Shown: positions 31,945 through 43,928 of the stretch, piece by piece
Layout: each line of letters opens with the position of its first letter
How positions within the stretch are numbered: position 1 is the stretch's first letter
Origin: Fidelibacterota bacterium
GTDB taxonomy: Bacteria; Pseudomonadota; Alphaproteobacteria; Rhodospirillales; Rhodospirillaceae
Assembly: GCA_002712165.1 (NCBI GenBank)
Contig: PASS01000054.1
Location: 8,428 to 72,427 of the forward strand
Direction of reading: 5' to 3'
Length of the DNA stretch: 64,000 nt
Program-made: the position numbers and the translations under genes
The notes under the pieces: generated by a model
Databases searched by the model: none
The model's input: only the letters and a program-made list of their open reading frames with translations
What the model was told of the DNA's origin: nothing

Positions 31945-32814
31945 TTGTGTACAGGTATTTTTATAATGACCCCCCGTCGTGTGACAGTTGGACCGCTTGT
32001 AATTAGTAACAATTTACCATTCACGCTCATAGCCGGTCCGTGCCAAATGGAAAGTAGGGCTCACGCGCTTGAAATTGCATCATTACTTAAAGAAATAGCT
32101 CAAAAATTGAGTGTACCCTTAGTTTATAAAACTTCTTTCGATAAGGCTAATCGAACAAGTTTAGGGGGGGTGAGGGGACTTGGCCTCAAAGAGGCACTCC
32201 CAGTATTCGCGGAGATACGTGAGACATTAAAACTCCCTGTACTCACTGATATCCACGAGATAGATCACTGCAGACCAGTTTCAGAAGTGGTGGATATCAT
32301 GCAGATACCAGCATTTCTTTGTCGCCAGACTGACTTAATATTGATGGCAGGTAAAACAAACGCTGCTATCAATGTAAAAAAAGGGCAGTTTCTAGCTCCG
32401 TGGGATATGAAAAATGTTGTGTCCAAATTAGAATCAACCGGCAATAAACGGATTCTTGTTACTGAGCGAGGTGTATCTTTCGGTTACAACACCTTAGTGA
32501 CTGATATGCGCAGTCTGCCGATTATGGCGAAAACCGGTTATCCAGTAGTGATAGATGCCACCCATGCTGTACAGCAGCCCGGTGGCGAGGGGTCTAGCTC
32601 TGGTGGTCAGAGAGAATTCGCTCCAGTTATTGCACGAGCAGGCGTTGCCGTAGGTGTTGCGGCGGTATTCTTGGAAACCCATCCGGACCCAGACAGTGCG
32701 CCATCCGATGGGCCAAATATGATCCACCTCAAGGACATGCCAGAAATTCTTGCAACTCTAAAGTCTTTGGATTCTGTAGCGAAGGCTAACCCAGTGCAAC
32801 TCGCCTACTCTTGA
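31945..32814 (+). CDS. kdsA: 3-deoxy-8-phosphooctulonate synthase
   Basis: 'LIAGPCQMESRAHALEIA', 'KTSFDKANRTS', 'QIPAFLCRQTDLI', 'ERGVSFGYNTLVTDMRSL'; true start probably ATG near 31966. Confidence 0.96.
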   Translation: MCTGIFIMTPRRVTVGPLVISNNLPFTLIAGPCQMESRAHALEIASLLKEIAQKLSVPLVYKTSFDKANRTSLGGVRGLGLKEALPVFAEIRETLKLPVLTDIHEIDHCRPVSEVVDIMQIPAFLCRQTDLILMAGKTNAAINVKKGQFLAPWDMKNVVSKLESTGNKRILVTERGVSFGYNTLVTDMRSLPIMAKTGYPVVIDATHAVQQPGGEGSSSGGQREFAPVIARAGVAVGVAAVFLETHPDPDSAPSDGPNMIHLKDMPEILATLKSLDSVAKANPVQLAYS

Positions 32815-32872
32815 CGTCTTGGTGCTTTTCCCGCATCTACCGCTCATGGTGTGCTGCCTAGGAGAATTTTAG

Positions 32873-34165
<1,293 letters not shown>

Positions 34166-34186
34166 ATTATTTCTCCTTATGCGGCT

Positions 34187-36133
34187 TTAAAAATCAGTAG
34201 CAATACTTAGCGAAAACCGGGTAGTGCCTTCGTATGAGTACCAGGCGGCTGATCCACTGGCTATGCCCCAGCCATAGGTATTGGTGATATTCTGGACACG
34301 GAAACGAAGAGTTGCGGGGGCATTATCTTTAATTTTAAAGCGATAACGAGCACCAAGGTCTAGGGTCGTGATTGGAGGCAACTTAACTAAATTAGCCTGG
34401 TCGGCATAACCTTGCGTTTTATTCTGAAGTTGGGCCTCAATAGAAAATCCTTTCCATGACGCGGGGCCGTACTCTACGCTAAGATTAGTGACGCGTGGAT
34501 TTCGACCGAAGGGTATGCGACCTACCAAACCGCGATCGACCAATGAGCCGGACACACGGGCTTGCAATAGCACTGTTCCTGCAACAACATTCATTCCATC
34601 AATCACCTTACCTGCGAGGGATAACTCAACGCCACGATGTCTTACAGATCCAATAGGCCGAAAGACGTTATCTATGTCAGTTTCGATGTAAGGCTTTCTA
34701 ACTTCAAAAATGCCAGCGACTAGAGTTAAATCTTGAGTTATTGCATAACGAACTCCTGCATCAATCTGTTCGGTAATGCTCGCAGGTACGGCATCCCCTC
34801 TATTCGTGGCACGATCGGGCGCCACGCCAGATTCTTCAAGGCCTCGGGTGTAACTACCATATAAAGATAAGTTTTCGGTTGCGTATATCGCCAGAGTTCC
34901 GTTGTACAGCCAGGGGCTACTTTTGGTACTAACCTCTGGCAAACTTACTTGCGCTGTAGTTTGCTTATAAGTAGTTTTTTGCAATCCGAAGCTTAGCTCG
35001 CCTAGCCCCCGCCAGAAACTTTCATAGGCTATACCTGCAGTCACTTGCCGGGCCTGGCTGTGATCAAGTGGAGTGAATATAAAGTTGGGTCTCGGCACCG
35101 GCATGGGCACGCCAATTTTCGCCGGGCCAAAAGGGATCACTGAAGAACCATCGAACTGTCGGCTGACATCACGTCCTTTTACTGCTAAGTGCAATGTATG
35201 CTGAAGCGGTCCATCTGCAAAATTTTTAGAGACTCTCAATTCCCCAGAATAAGATCCAAAGCGTTGGTTTTGCTGGCCAAAAAAAGATAAGTCCGCTGAA
35301 CCATCTGGCTGCGTGTTATTGTAAAAATTGAGGTAGCTATCTGGCCTTACTGATAGTGATCGGAAGGCACCTAATCGAATTATCCAATCCTTGCTGGGGG
35401 TGAATTTAGAGACGACTCCAAAACTCGTATTATTTTCCTCCCAGTCCGACCAGGCCTGAGAGAAATTTGTCCTGCGGTTAATTTTTGGGGGCAGATAGGG
35501 TCCACCGGTGTATATGAATGGACGCGTTTCCCAGTCACTAATCTCTGCTTGGCTCCAGAATGGTATGATCTCGATTTTGTCACTCGGCTGCCACCGCAAA
35601 ATAGCTGCAGCTGACCATGTCCAAGAATGTGTGCCCCAATCCCAAGCGGTATTCTTATAACCTAATCCTACACCAAGGCTGAGCTTCTTAGGAATGAGAG
35701 GCGTTTGTGCTCCCACTTCAATATTATATTCGTCGTAAGGGCCAAAGCCGGCATAAACACTTATAATGCGTTCGTCACTAGGTGTTCGCAGTTTGTAGTT
35801 TGCGATGCCTGTTGGAGCAGGAAATGTGTAGGACTGGGCACTAATGCCAACATGGATTGTAGAGCCTGCGATTAGGTGGCTAGTTAGACCCTGGGCACCC
35901 TGCCTATCAAAAAATAACCCTTCAATACGAACATTACCTGCATTTTGAGGGCTAAAGCCACGAGCATTAAATGAATTATATAGACCGGTTGTTTCATTTC
36001 CGACGGTGGTACCAAAAGCATCATCGGCTGCTGATACAGCATTATCATCCGCACGCTGAGCGTATGTTGCTGTCGATAGCAGCCAGCTTGTGGCGATGGG
36101 TGCCAAACATAATAGAGACCAATTCTTAAACAC
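34187..36133 (-). CDS. TonB-dependent outer membrane receptor, siderophore-receptor-like
   Basis: Signal peptide; plug-like 'FNARGFSPQNAGNVRIEGLFFDRQGAQ'; barrel repeats; 'SLYGSYTRGLEESGVAP'; terminal 'FSLSIATDF'. Confidence 0.88.
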   Translation of the reverse strand: MFKNWSLLCLAPIATSWLLSTATYAQRADDNAVSAADDAFGTTVGNETTGLYNSFNARGFSPQNAGNVRIEGLFFDRQGAQGLTSHLIAGSTIHVGISAQSYTFPAPTGIANYKLRTPSDERIISVYAGFGPYDEYNIEVGAQTPLIPKKLSLGVGLGYKNTAWDWGTHSWTWSAAAILRWQPSDKIEIIPFWSQAEISDWETRPFIYTGGPYLPPKINRRTNFSQAWSDWEENNTSFGVVSKFTPSKDWIIRLGAFRSLSVRPDSYLNFYNNTQPDGSADLSFFGQQNQRFGSYSGELRVSKNFADGPLQHTLHLAVKGRDVSRQFDGSSVIPFGPAKIGVPMPVPRPNFIFTPLDHSQARQVTAGIAYESFWRGLGELSFGLQKTTYKQTTAQVSLPEVSTKSSPWLYNGTLAIYATENLSLYGSYTRGLEESGVAPDRATNRGDAVPASITEQIDAGVRYAITQDLTLVAGIFEVRKPYIETDIDNVFRPIGSVRHRGVELSLAGKVIDGMNVVAGTVLLQARVSGSLVDRGLVGRIPFGRNPRVTNLSVEYGPASWKGFSIEAQLQNKTQGYADQANLVKLPPITTLDLGARYRFKIKDNAPATLRFRVQNITNTYGWGIASGSAAWYSYEGTTRFSLSIATDF

Positions 36134-36220
36134 TATAGGAACTTCCCTTGCTCGCTTCGTTAGGATTTTCGATTTGGCGGCAATGTATTCTTTATTCGCC
36201 AGTAAAATAGCTAACGTTTT

Positions 36221-36237
36221 GTAACAATTGGTATCAC
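36221..36237 (-). promoter_or_regulatory. Putative operator upstream of the TonB receptor: GTGATACCAATTGTTAC (gene sense)
   Basis: Closely matches GTGACCAAATGTTAC upstream of B2, at similar distance (about 88 versus 95 bp) and same orientation. Confidence 0.45.
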
Positions 36238-36505
36238 GAGCGATTAATTGGGGATGATCGCGGATTTCTAAGCAGCTACTTCAGCTGCACTGATATGGCG
36301 CAGAACCAGTATTACCAGGTAAATATTTATATATCGGATGCGATTATAAACACCAGGAATGGCAGTGTGATCATCTATTAATGATCTTTTTAACTACGTC
36401 TACAATCCTCTAAAGTTGCTCTTAGCTTACTTCTAGATGGAAAGCGCAGTACTTAAACACGTTATTTCTTTGCTTGTATCTAGTTTGATGCCGAATCTTT
36501 TTGAG

Positions 36506-36537
36506 CAAAATGTGAGTCTAATTTGTCACACATTTTG
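36506..36537. repeat. 9-bp inverted repeat CAAAATGTG-N14-CACATTTTG upstream of the ftsB-like gene
   Basis: Perfect arms 36506-36514 and 36529-36537; also contains TGTGA-N10-TCACA. Confidence 0.5.
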
Positions 36538-36626
36538 GACTATCCCCCAAAAAATCACTATCCAGTGCTAAGCTGACTTGACCACATAGCCGACGAGTGA
36601 TTCGATTATAACTATCCTGAATTTAG

Positions 36627-36971
36627 ATGATTCTGCAGGAGATTAAGTCTGTGGTTTTCGGATTAGAAGTTAGTCGAAAGATGCGCCAAATATTTGGCCC
36701 CCTACTTGGGGCGTCTGTTATGGCCTATTTCGCATATCATGGAGTTCAGGGGGACCGAGGCCTTATTGCTTGGTGGAATTTAAGTTATGAAATTCAACTC
36801 GCAGATAGAGATCTAATGCAGATTACATACCAAAAAGAGTTGCTAGATCACCGTGTATCTCTACTACGGCCAGAAAGTTTAGACCGCGATATGCTTGAAG
36901 AGCGTTCACGTATCATGCTCAGTGTTATCCATCCCCATGATTTGATTATCCCAGATCCAGGCCGCAGCTAA
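36627..36971 (+). CDS. Septum formation initiator family protein (FtsB/DivIC-like)
   Basis: TM followed by 'YHGVQGDRGLIAWWNLSYEIQLADRDLMQITYQKELLDHRVSLLRPESLDRDMLEERSRIML'; between eno and pdhA; start may be at 36681. Confidence 0.87.
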   Translation: MILQEIKSVVFGLEVSRKMRQIFGPLLGASVMAYFAYHGVQGDRGLIAWWNLSYEIQLADRDLMQITYQKELLDHRVSLLRPESLDRDMLEERSRIMLSVIHPHDLIIPDPGRS

Positions 36972-37294
36972 AATGCTCGCCTATAACTAGCATCTATACA
37001 AACATTAAAATAGCATGCTATTTATATCTGAAGATTTTCTTCGATAGTTATTGTTACTGTCTGCAAACTTTTAATTCAGCGATGTATATTCTTTGGAACA
37101 CACAGCAATCTGAACTTTCCTTTGAAATAAAATTTTACGTACACTTTTAACTTAACCTTAGTTAATATTATATTTGTATAATGAATATAATATCTTAGAG
37201 GTTATATTAGATGTCATGGTGAGGAAAGAAAGTTAATCTCAAGGCCATTAATAAAACTCGGCAGGTTTTTAGGCACATAGCAGGCTTTTATTGT

Positions 37295-38341
37295 ATGATG
37301 ATGACAATAGGAGGACCTATGGCATCCAAAAAAAGAACTAAAAAAGGCAGTCCAAAAGCACGCATAGCCAGTGCTTCAATCTCAGCGGACACGTTGAAAG
37401 CATTTTACAAAGACATGTTGTTAATTCGTCGCTTCGAAGAGCGCGCTGGTCAGCTATATGGCATGGGCCTCATAGGTGGGTTTTGCCATTTGTATATTGG
37501 GCAGGAAGCAGTGGTTGTAGGTATGCAGGCATGTGCAAAAGAATCAGATACTTTGATAACAAGTTACCGTGATCATGGGCATATGCTTGCGTGTGGGATG
37601 GATCCAAAAGGTGTTATGGCTGAACTAACCGGCCGGGCGGATGGCTATTCTAAAGGTAAGGGTGGCTCCATGCATATGTTTAGCCGGGAGAAGGGATTTT
37701 TTGGCGGGCACGGAATTGTAGGTGCACAAGTTCCTATTGGAACCGGATTGGCGTTCGCACATCAGTACAATGATGATGGTGGCGTTTGTTTTACTTATCT
37801 TGGCGACGGAGCGTTCAACCAAGGGCAAGTCTACGAATCATTGAATATGGCATCCCTATGGGATTTGCCAGTGATCTACGTACTTGAGAACAATAAATAT
37901 GGAATGGGAACCTCAGTGGAGCGCTCATCCGCGTCTACTGACCTTGCTAGTCGCGGCCAGCCCTACAATATTAAGACAATGGCAGTAGATGGGATGGATG
38001 TTGTGGCTGTCCGTAACGCAGGTATGGAAGCTATTGAATATGCTCGAGCTGGAAAGGGGCCTGTACTTATTGAGGCCAAAACTTATCGGTATCGTGGTCA
38101 TTCAATGTCTGATCCAGCTAAATATAGAACTAGGGAAGAATTGCAAAAAATGCGCACTGAGCGCGATCCGATTGACCGCTTGCGGCATATGTTGATGGAT
38201 ATGAAAGTAATGAGTGAAGAAGACTTCAAAACACTTGATAAGGAGATTAAAGATCGTGTGATAGCGTCTGCTGAATTTGCTCAGAATAGCCCAGAGCCAG
38301 AACCGTCAGAGCTATGGACTGATGTATTTGTGGCTGCATGA
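37295..38341 (+). CDS. pdhA: Pyruvate dehydrogenase E1 component subunit alpha
   Basis: '[36 protein letters not shown]', '[38 protein letters not shown]'. Confidence 0.96.
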   Translation: MMMTIGGPMASKKRTKKGSPKARIASASISADTLKAFYKDMLLIRRFEERAGQLYGMGLIGGFCHLYIGQEAVVVGMQACAKESDTLITSYRDHGHMLACGMDPKGVMAELTGRADGYSKGKGGSMHMFSREKGFFGGHGIVGAQVPIGTGLAFAHQYNDDGGVCFTYLGDGAFNQGQVYESLNMASLWDLPVIYVLENNKYGMGTSVERSSASTDLASRGQPYNIKTMAVDGMDVVAVRNAGMEAIEYARAGKGPVLIEAKTYRYRGHSMSDPAKYRTREELQKMRTERDPIDRLRHMLMDMKVMSEEDFKTLDKEIKDRVIASAEFAQNSPEPEPSELWTDVFVAA

Positions 38342-39792
38342 CGAGCATAAGGAACTCATCTATGGCCACACAAATCTTAATGCCAGCACTTTCACCAACT
38401 ATGACAGAAGGCAAATTAGCAAAGTGGTTGGTTAAAGAAGGTGACAAGGTTAGCAGCGGAGATATTTTAGCTGAAATCGAGACTGATAAGGCTACCATGG
38501 AAATGGAAGCTGTTGATGATGGGGTGATTGGTAAAATACTTGTTGAAGAAGGAGCAGAGGGCGTCGCTGTTAATCATCCTATAGCTATATTGGTTGATGA
38601 AGATGAGGAGGTCGATGAAGTAATAAGCGCAGCGAATAAGGACGGAGACAATACTGAACACAGATTCAAAAGCGTGTCTGAAGAAGGCTTAGATACGTCA
38701 AATAGAAAGTTAGGGACTGTAAAAGATATCATTCAGCAGATTAATCCGCATATCCCTCCCGAAACATCAACTGTCAAAATTAGTGAAGGGGATGAAACCG
38801 GGTACTCTACATGGAAGACTCAAACTGTCCGTGAAGCTCTAAGGGATGCTATGGCCGAAGAAATGCGCGAGGACTCAAGTGTTTTTCTTATGGGTGAAGA
38901 AGTCGGCGAATACCAAGGCGCGTACAAAGTTAGCCAGGGATTACTTGATGAGTTTGGTTCAAAACGTGTTGTCGACACGCCAATAACCGAGCATGGATTT
39001 ACAGGGCTTGGTGTAGGAGCTGCTTTTGCCGGCCTTCGGCCGATAGTAGAGTTTATGACTTTTAACTTTGCCATGCAGGCAATAGATCACATCGTGAACT
39101 CAGCTGCGAAAACACTGTATATGTCTGGTGGTCAAATGGGGAGCTCGATGGTGTTTCGAGGTCCAAATGGTGCAGCAGCCAGAGTTGGAGCGCAGCATTC
39201 ACAATGCTATGCCAGCTGGTACGCTCATGTTCCCGGTCTTAAAGTTGTTGCACCATGGTCGGCTGCAGATGCAAAAGGATTGTTAAAGGCTTCTATCCGG
39301 GATCCAAATCCGGTTGTTTTTTTAGAAAATGAGATTCTTTATGGGCAAAGTTTTCCTGTCCCCGACGTTTCTGATTTCTTACTGCCACTCGGGAAAGCAA
39401 AGATCGAACGTAAAGGTAGCGATGTAACCATAGTTGCTTTCTCAATCATGGTAAGTAAAGCACTGCAAGCATCCGAGCAACTCAAGGCGGATGGTATAGA
39501 TGCGGAAGTTATAAATTTGCGCACAATACGGCCACTCGACGTAGATACGATAGTGACTTCATTGAAAAAAACAAATCGTTGCGTCACATGCGAGGAAGGT
39601 TGGGGATTTTCTGGAATAGGTTCAGAGATCTCTGCAATCATTATGGAGCAGGCCTTCGACTATCTGGATGCGCCAGTTGTCCGGGTATCGGGCAAGGATG
39701 TACCTATGCCATACGCAGCAAATCTAGAATCGATGGCGCTCCCTCAAGTTGCGGATATAATCGAAGCGGCTAAGCTTGCCAGTTACCGCTAA
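38338..39792 (+). CDS. pdhB: Pyruvate dehydrogenase E1 component subunit beta with N-terminal lipoyl domain
   Basis: Lipoyl motif '[14 protein letters not shown]' plus transketolase-type '[39 protein letters not shown]'; likely start '[12 protein letters not shown]'. Confidence 0.96.
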   Translation: MTSIRNSSMATQILMPALSPTMTEGKLAKWLVKEGDKVSSGDILAEIETDKATMEMEAVDDGVIGKILVEEGAEGVAVNHPIAILVDEDEEVDEVISAANKDGDNTEHRFKSVSEEGLDTSNRKLGTVKDIIQQINPHIPPETSTVKISEGDETGYSTWKTQTVREALRDAMAEEMREDSSVFLMGEEVGEYQGAYKVSQGLLDEFGSKRVVDTPITEHGFTGLGVGAAFAGLRPIVEFMTFNFAMQAIDHIVNSAAKTLYMSGGQMGSSMVFRGPNGAAARVGAQHSQCYASWYAHVPGLKVVAPWSAADAKGLLKASIRDPNPVVFLENEILYGQSFPVPDVSDFLLPLGKAKIERKGSDVTIVAFSIMVSKALQASEQLKADGIDAEVINLRTIRPLDVDTIVTSLKKTNRCVTCEEGWGFSGIGSEISAIIMEQAFDYLDAPVVRVSGKDVPMPYAANLESMALPQVADIIEAAKLASYR

Positions 39793-39801
39793 GGAAGTCT
39801 T

Positions 39802-41073
39802 ATGTCTATAGAAATTCTCATGCCAGCGCTATCGCCGACCATGACTGAAGGTAAGCTTGCTAGATGGCTAAAGGCAGAGGGTGATTCAATTAAAAGTGGG
39901 GATATCATTGCTGAAATAGAGACGGATAAGGCTACTATGGAAATGGAAGCCGTGGATGAGGGGGTACTGGGTAAGATATTGGTTGAGGAAGGGAGTGAAG
40001 GTGTGAGTGTGAATCAACCGATAGGTATTTTACTTGAAGATGGCGAGCCCGAAAGTGTTTTAAAAGAATCTGAGCGATTACCTCTGAAAAGCGATCTAAA
40101 TTTAAACGTAAATAGAGAAGAGAAGAAGCGGAGCCCTAAAAAACAAATCGTGCCGTCGGATTCGATTGTAAAGACGGTACAGATGGAAAATAAAAGCAGT
40201 AGAATATTTTCTAGCCCACTTGCTAGACGCATTGCAGCTGAAGCTGGATTGGATATTGCAAAAATGCACGGTAGTGGACCTAATGGCCGTATTGTAAAGA
40301 AAGATGTGGAGCAGGCTATTAGCGCTAGTACTGGGCTGGAGTCAGGAGCGCAGGGCAGCCGTACGGTCCAGATTCCTAATTATGACCAACCGTATAAAGA
40401 AGTTCCTAACAGTAGTATGCGAAAAACCATAGCTCGCCGTTTAGTCGAAGCTAAGAGCACAATCCCTCACTTTTATCTTACCATAGATTGTCAAATCGGA
40501 GAATTACTTAAAATTCGAAAAGAAATAAATGGAGATGGTGAGGATGGATATAAAATCTCAGTCAACGATTTTATTATCAAAGCAAGTGCCTTAGCATTGC
40601 GTAAAGTACCTCAAGCAAACGCATCTTGGACTGAAGAGTCTGTTCGTCTCTATGACAATGTCGATATATCGATTGCAGTGTCGACGCCTGAAGGCCTTAT
40701 CACACCGATAGTTCGTAGTGCTGAATTAAAGAGTCTCGTAGAAATTTCTTCTGAGGTAAAGGATTTGGCAAAGCGTGCTCGTGATAAAAAATTAAAACCT
40801 GATGAATATCAGGGTGGCGGGTTTTCCATTTCAAATTTAGGTATGTTTGGTATTCGAGAATTTTCGGCAGTCATTAATCCGCCTCAAGTTTGCATTTTAG
40901 CTGTAGGCAGAGGAGAGAAACGAGCGGTAGTTAACGGTGATACTGTAGCAATCTCAGATATGATGACGTGTACTCTGTCTTGTGATCACCGCGTTGTAGA
41001 TGGTGCTGTAGGCGCTGAGTTTTTGCAGTCCTTTCAAATGTATATTGAAAATCCGATACGAATGTTGTTGTAG
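39802..41073 (+). CDS. pdhC: Dihydrolipoamide acetyltransferase (E2) of pyruvate dehydrogenase
   Basis: Lipoyl domain, '[33 protein letters not shown]' E3-binding domain, '[17 protein letters not shown]' catalytic motif. Confidence 0.96.
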   Translation: MSIEILMPALSPTMTEGKLARWLKAEGDSIKSGDIIAEIETDKATMEMEAVDEGVLGKILVEEGSEGVSVNQPIGILLEDGEPESVLKESERLPLKSDLNLNVNREEKKRSPKKQIVPSDSIVKTVQMENKSSRIFSSPLARRIAAEAGLDIAKMHGSGPNGRIVKKDVEQAISASTGLESGAQGSRTVQIPNYDQPYKEVPNSSMRKTIARRLVEAKSTIPHFYLTIDCQIGELLKIRKEINGDGEDGYKISVNDFIIKASALALRKVPQANASWTEESVRLYDNVDISIAVSTPEGLITPIVRSAELKSLVEISSEVKDLAKRARDKKLKPDEYQGGGFSISNLGMFGIREFSAVINPPQVCILAVGRGEKRAVVNGDTVAISDMMTCTLSCDHRVVDGAVGAEFLQSFQMYIENPIRMLL

Positions 41074-41080
41074 ATTAATT

Positions 41081-42478
41081 ATGAAAGACACCCAATTTGA
41101 TTTAATCGTTATCGGCGGTGGCCCAGGCGGATACACTGCTGCGATTCGTGCGGCACAACTCGGTATTAAGACTGCTGTTGTTGAACGTGAAAACCTTGGT
41201 GGTGTCTGTTTAAACTGGGGCTGTATTCCCACTAAAGCGCTTTTGCGCTCGGCCGAGGTTCTCGATTTAATGCAACATAGTTCAGAGTTCGGTCTAAAAG
41301 CAGAAAATATTAGTTTTGACCTCGAGGCGGTAGTTCAGCGTTCACGAGATGTTGCAAATCAACTTAATAGCGGCGTCAGACATTTGATGAAAAAAAATAA
41401 AATTACAGTGTTTGATGGCCAGGGCAAACTTATAGGTAGAGGTAAAATTCAAGTCACTAAAGATGAGAAGTCTGTTTCAGAACTTAGAGCTAAACACATT
41501 ATCTTGGCTACTGGAGCGCGTGCGCGGGAAATTCCAGGAATGGGGGCAGATGGTAATCTAGTATGGACATATCGCCATGCGATGGTTCCCAAGTTAATAC
41601 CCAAGACTCTTTTAGTGATAGGATCGGGGGCAATTGGTATTGAGTTCGCCAGTTTCTTCCAAAGTCTTGGCTCTAAGGTCACAGTAGTGGAAATTCTGGA
41701 TCGAATAGTGCCTGTAGAAGATGCTGAAGTTTCAGCCTTCGTGCAGAAGCAATTCGAGCAGCAAGGAATGGTTATTAAGACAAAGTCTGTTGTGAGTGCC
41801 CTGAAGAAAGAGAAAAATAGCGTTATCGCCACTATCAAAAAGGGGGATAAGACCGAAAATATCACTTTTGAACGTGTTATATCTGCGGTCGGTATTGTAG
41901 GAAATTTCGAAGAATTAGGTCTTAGTAATACTAAAGTTAAAGTAGAAAAGACTCATGTTGTCATTGATTCTTACTGCCAAACTGATGAGCCCGGGGTCTA
42001 TGCAATTGGTGATTTATGTGGTCCTCCGTGGCTTGCTCATAAAGCAGGGCACGAAGCTGTAATTTGTGTTGAAAAAATTGCAGGTTTAAAACCTCATCCA
42101 CTTGATATAGAGGGGATACCTGGCTGCACATACTCGCATCCGCAAATTGCAAGTATTGGATTGACGGAGCAGATAGCTAAAGACAAAGGATACAAAATAC
42201 GTATAGGCCGGTATCCTTTTATGGCAAATGGAAAAGCAATTGCGCTGGGTGAAAAAAACGGATTTGTAAAAACAGTATTTGACGAGAAAACAGGGCAATT
42301 ACTTGGAGCCCATATGGTTGGTGCTGAGGTTACGGAAATGATACAAGGGTATGCCATTGCTAAGTCACTTGAAACGACAGAGAAAGAACTCATGCAGACA
42401 GTGTTTCCTCATCCCACATTATCGGAAATGATGCATGAATCTGTTTTGGATGCTTATGGAAGAGCAATTAATTTTTAA
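41081..42478 (+). CDS. lpdA: Dihydrolipoyl dehydrogenase
   Basis: 'DLIVIGGGPGGYTAAIRAAQLG', 'GGVCLNWGCIPTKALL', 'HPHPTLSE'-type 'VFPHPTLSEMMHE'; ORF opens at 41045 but ATG at 41081 fits. Confidence 0.96.
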   Translation: MKDTQFDLIVIGGGPGGYTAAIRAAQLGIKTAVVERENLGGVCLNWGCIPTKALLRSAEVLDLMQHSSEFGLKAENISFDLEAVVQRSRDVANQLNSGVRHLMKKNKITVFDGQGKLIGRGKIQVTKDEKSVSELRAKHIILATGARAREIPGMGADGNLVWTYRHAMVPKLIPKTLLVIGSGAIGIEFASFFQSLGSKVTVVEILDRIVPVEDAEVSAFVQKQFEQQGMVIKTKSVVSALKKEKNSVIATIKKGDKTENITFERVISAVGIVGNFEELGLSNTKVKVEKTHVVIDSYCQTDEPGVYAIGDLCGPPWLAHKAGHEAVICVEKIAGLKPHPLDIEGIPGCTYSHPQIASIGLTEQIAKDKGYKIRIGRYPFMANGKAIALGEKNGFVKTVFDEKTGQLLGAHMVGAEVTEMIQGYAIAKSLETTEKELMQTVFPHPTLSEMMHESVLDAYGRAINF

Positions 42479-42490
42479 TCCTAACTAAAT

Positions 42491-43429
42491 TTGTATTTTA
42501 TGAGCAATGTAGAACCCATCATGGAGAGAAAGGTGAGAACACCCAAGCCAGACTGGCTTAGGGTTAAAGCGCCGACATCACCAACGTATAACTATACCCG
42601 GCGTCTAATGCGGGATCTCAATCTAAATACAGTTTGTGAAGAGGCTGCGTGCCCGAATATCGGCGAGTGCTGGTCTCAAAAGCATGCTACTATGATGATA
42701 CTAGGCGATATTTGCACTCGGGCTTGTGCATTCTGCAATGTACGAACTGGAAGCCCTTCCGCAGTTGATCCAGCTGAGCCGGCTAATGTTGGGGAGGCTG
42801 TTAAACATCTAGGTTTACGCCATGTCGTTATCACGTCTGTTGATCGTGATGATCTTGCGGATGGTGGTGCGGGGCATTGGGTGGAGGTTATTAAGGCTAT
42901 CCGTTCAGCGACGCCTGACACCACTATTGAGGTTTTGACACCAGATTTCCGAAAGAAGCTAGGCTGTGTGGATTTAGTCGCCGCTTCTAACCCTGACGTT
43001 TACAACCATAATTTAGAGACTGTTCCGAGGTTGTACCGTAAAATAAGGCCCAGCGCGCGTTATTACACCAGTTTAAGGTTACTGGAGCGCGTTAAAGAAA
43101 TTGATCATTCAGTTTTTACTAAATCGGGGATCATGCTGGGCTTAGGTGAAGAAAAAGAAGAAGTCTTGCAAGTGATGGACGATTTACGAGCTGCTAATGT
43201 TGATTTTATCACAATTGGCCAATACCTTCAGCCAACGCTCAGACATGCTTCTGTAGAAAGGTTTGTGCCTCCTGCAGAGTTCGAAGAATTTGGACGCATA
43301 GCGCGTGTCAAAGGATTTTTGATGGTCTCGTCAAGTCCATTGACACGATCCTCCTATCATGCGGATTCTGACTTTGAACGCCTTCGGGAAGTAAGATCTT
43401 CTAAGTCGATCAAAAAGTCTAAAAAATAA
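42491..43429 (+). CDS. lipA: Lipoyl synthase
   Basis: '[36 protein letters not shown]' radical SAM and auxiliary cluster motifs. Confidence 0.97.
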   Translation: MYFMSNVEPIMERKVRTPKPDWLRVKAPTSPTYNYTRRLMRDLNLNTVCEEAACPNIGECWSQKHATMMILGDICTRACAFCNVRTGSPSAVDPAEPANVGEAVKHLGLRHVVITSVDRDDLADGGAGHWVEVIKAIRSATPDTTIEVLTPDFRKKLGCVDLVAASNPDVYNHNLETVPRLYRKIRPSARYYTSLRLLERVKEIDHSVFTKSGIMLGLGEEKEEVLQVMDDLRAANVDFITIGQYLQPTLRHASVERFVPPAEFEEFGRIARVKGFLMVSSSPLTRSSYHADSDFERLREVRSSKSIKKSKK

Positions 43430-43869
43430 TGCCTACCCACCGCGAAACGCGGTTGTTTCCTTACACACCTGATCAGGTATTCAACCTTGTTGCGGATGTG
43501 CAATGTTACCCAGAGTTTTTACCTTGGTGTGTGGCATGCCGCATTGTATCAGTGGCTTCGCCTACGGAAATCACGGCTGACCTTGTGGTAGGATTCAAGA
43601 TGGTTCGTGAACAATTTACATCACGTGTGGTACTCAAACCATATGAAGCTATCTCAGTGGAGTATGTCAGTGGGCCATTTGAGTACCTGACAAATGAGTG
43701 GAAGTTTACAAAGACCTCCACGGGCACGAGGGTTGACTTTTACCTCTCTTTTGAATTTCGCTCTAAAATACTACAAAAAATTATTGGTGTGTTATTCGAG
43801 GAGGCAGTTAGCAGAATGGTAGCTTCATTTGAAGCTCGGGCCACTCAACTTTACAGTAAGGCCACATAA
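43429..43869 (+). CDS. RatA/COQ10-type START domain protein
   Basis: 'TRLFPYTPDQVFNLVADVQCYPEFLPWCVACRI'; overlaps lipA stop by 1 nt. Confidence 0.9.
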   Translation: MPTHRETRLFPYTPDQVFNLVADVQCYPEFLPWCVACRIVSVASPTEITADLVVGFKMVREQFTSRVVLKPYEAISVEYVSGPFEYLTNEWKFTKTSTGTRVDFYLSFEFRSKILQKIIGVLFEEAVSRMVASFEARATQLYSKAT

Positions 43870-43928
43870 AACACATTTGCTATATCTGAAGACCTTGCTG
43901 ATTATATATCATTATTAGAAAATAAGAT

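Noticed and set aside
37261-37290. Imperfect direct repeat GCAGGTTTTTA / GCAGGCTTTTA upstream of pdhA
   Set aside because: Only two 11-bp copies with a mismatch in AT-rich DNA; too weak to call a regulatory site
41449-41865. 138-aa minus-strand ORF in lpdA
   Set aside because: Antisense to a clearly conserved dihydrolipoyl dehydrogenase
43429-43869. RatA annotated as a toxin of a toxin-antitoxin system
   Set aside because: The START-domain protein next to lipA is a conserved core gene, more consistent with a COQ10-like role; no paired antitoxin gene
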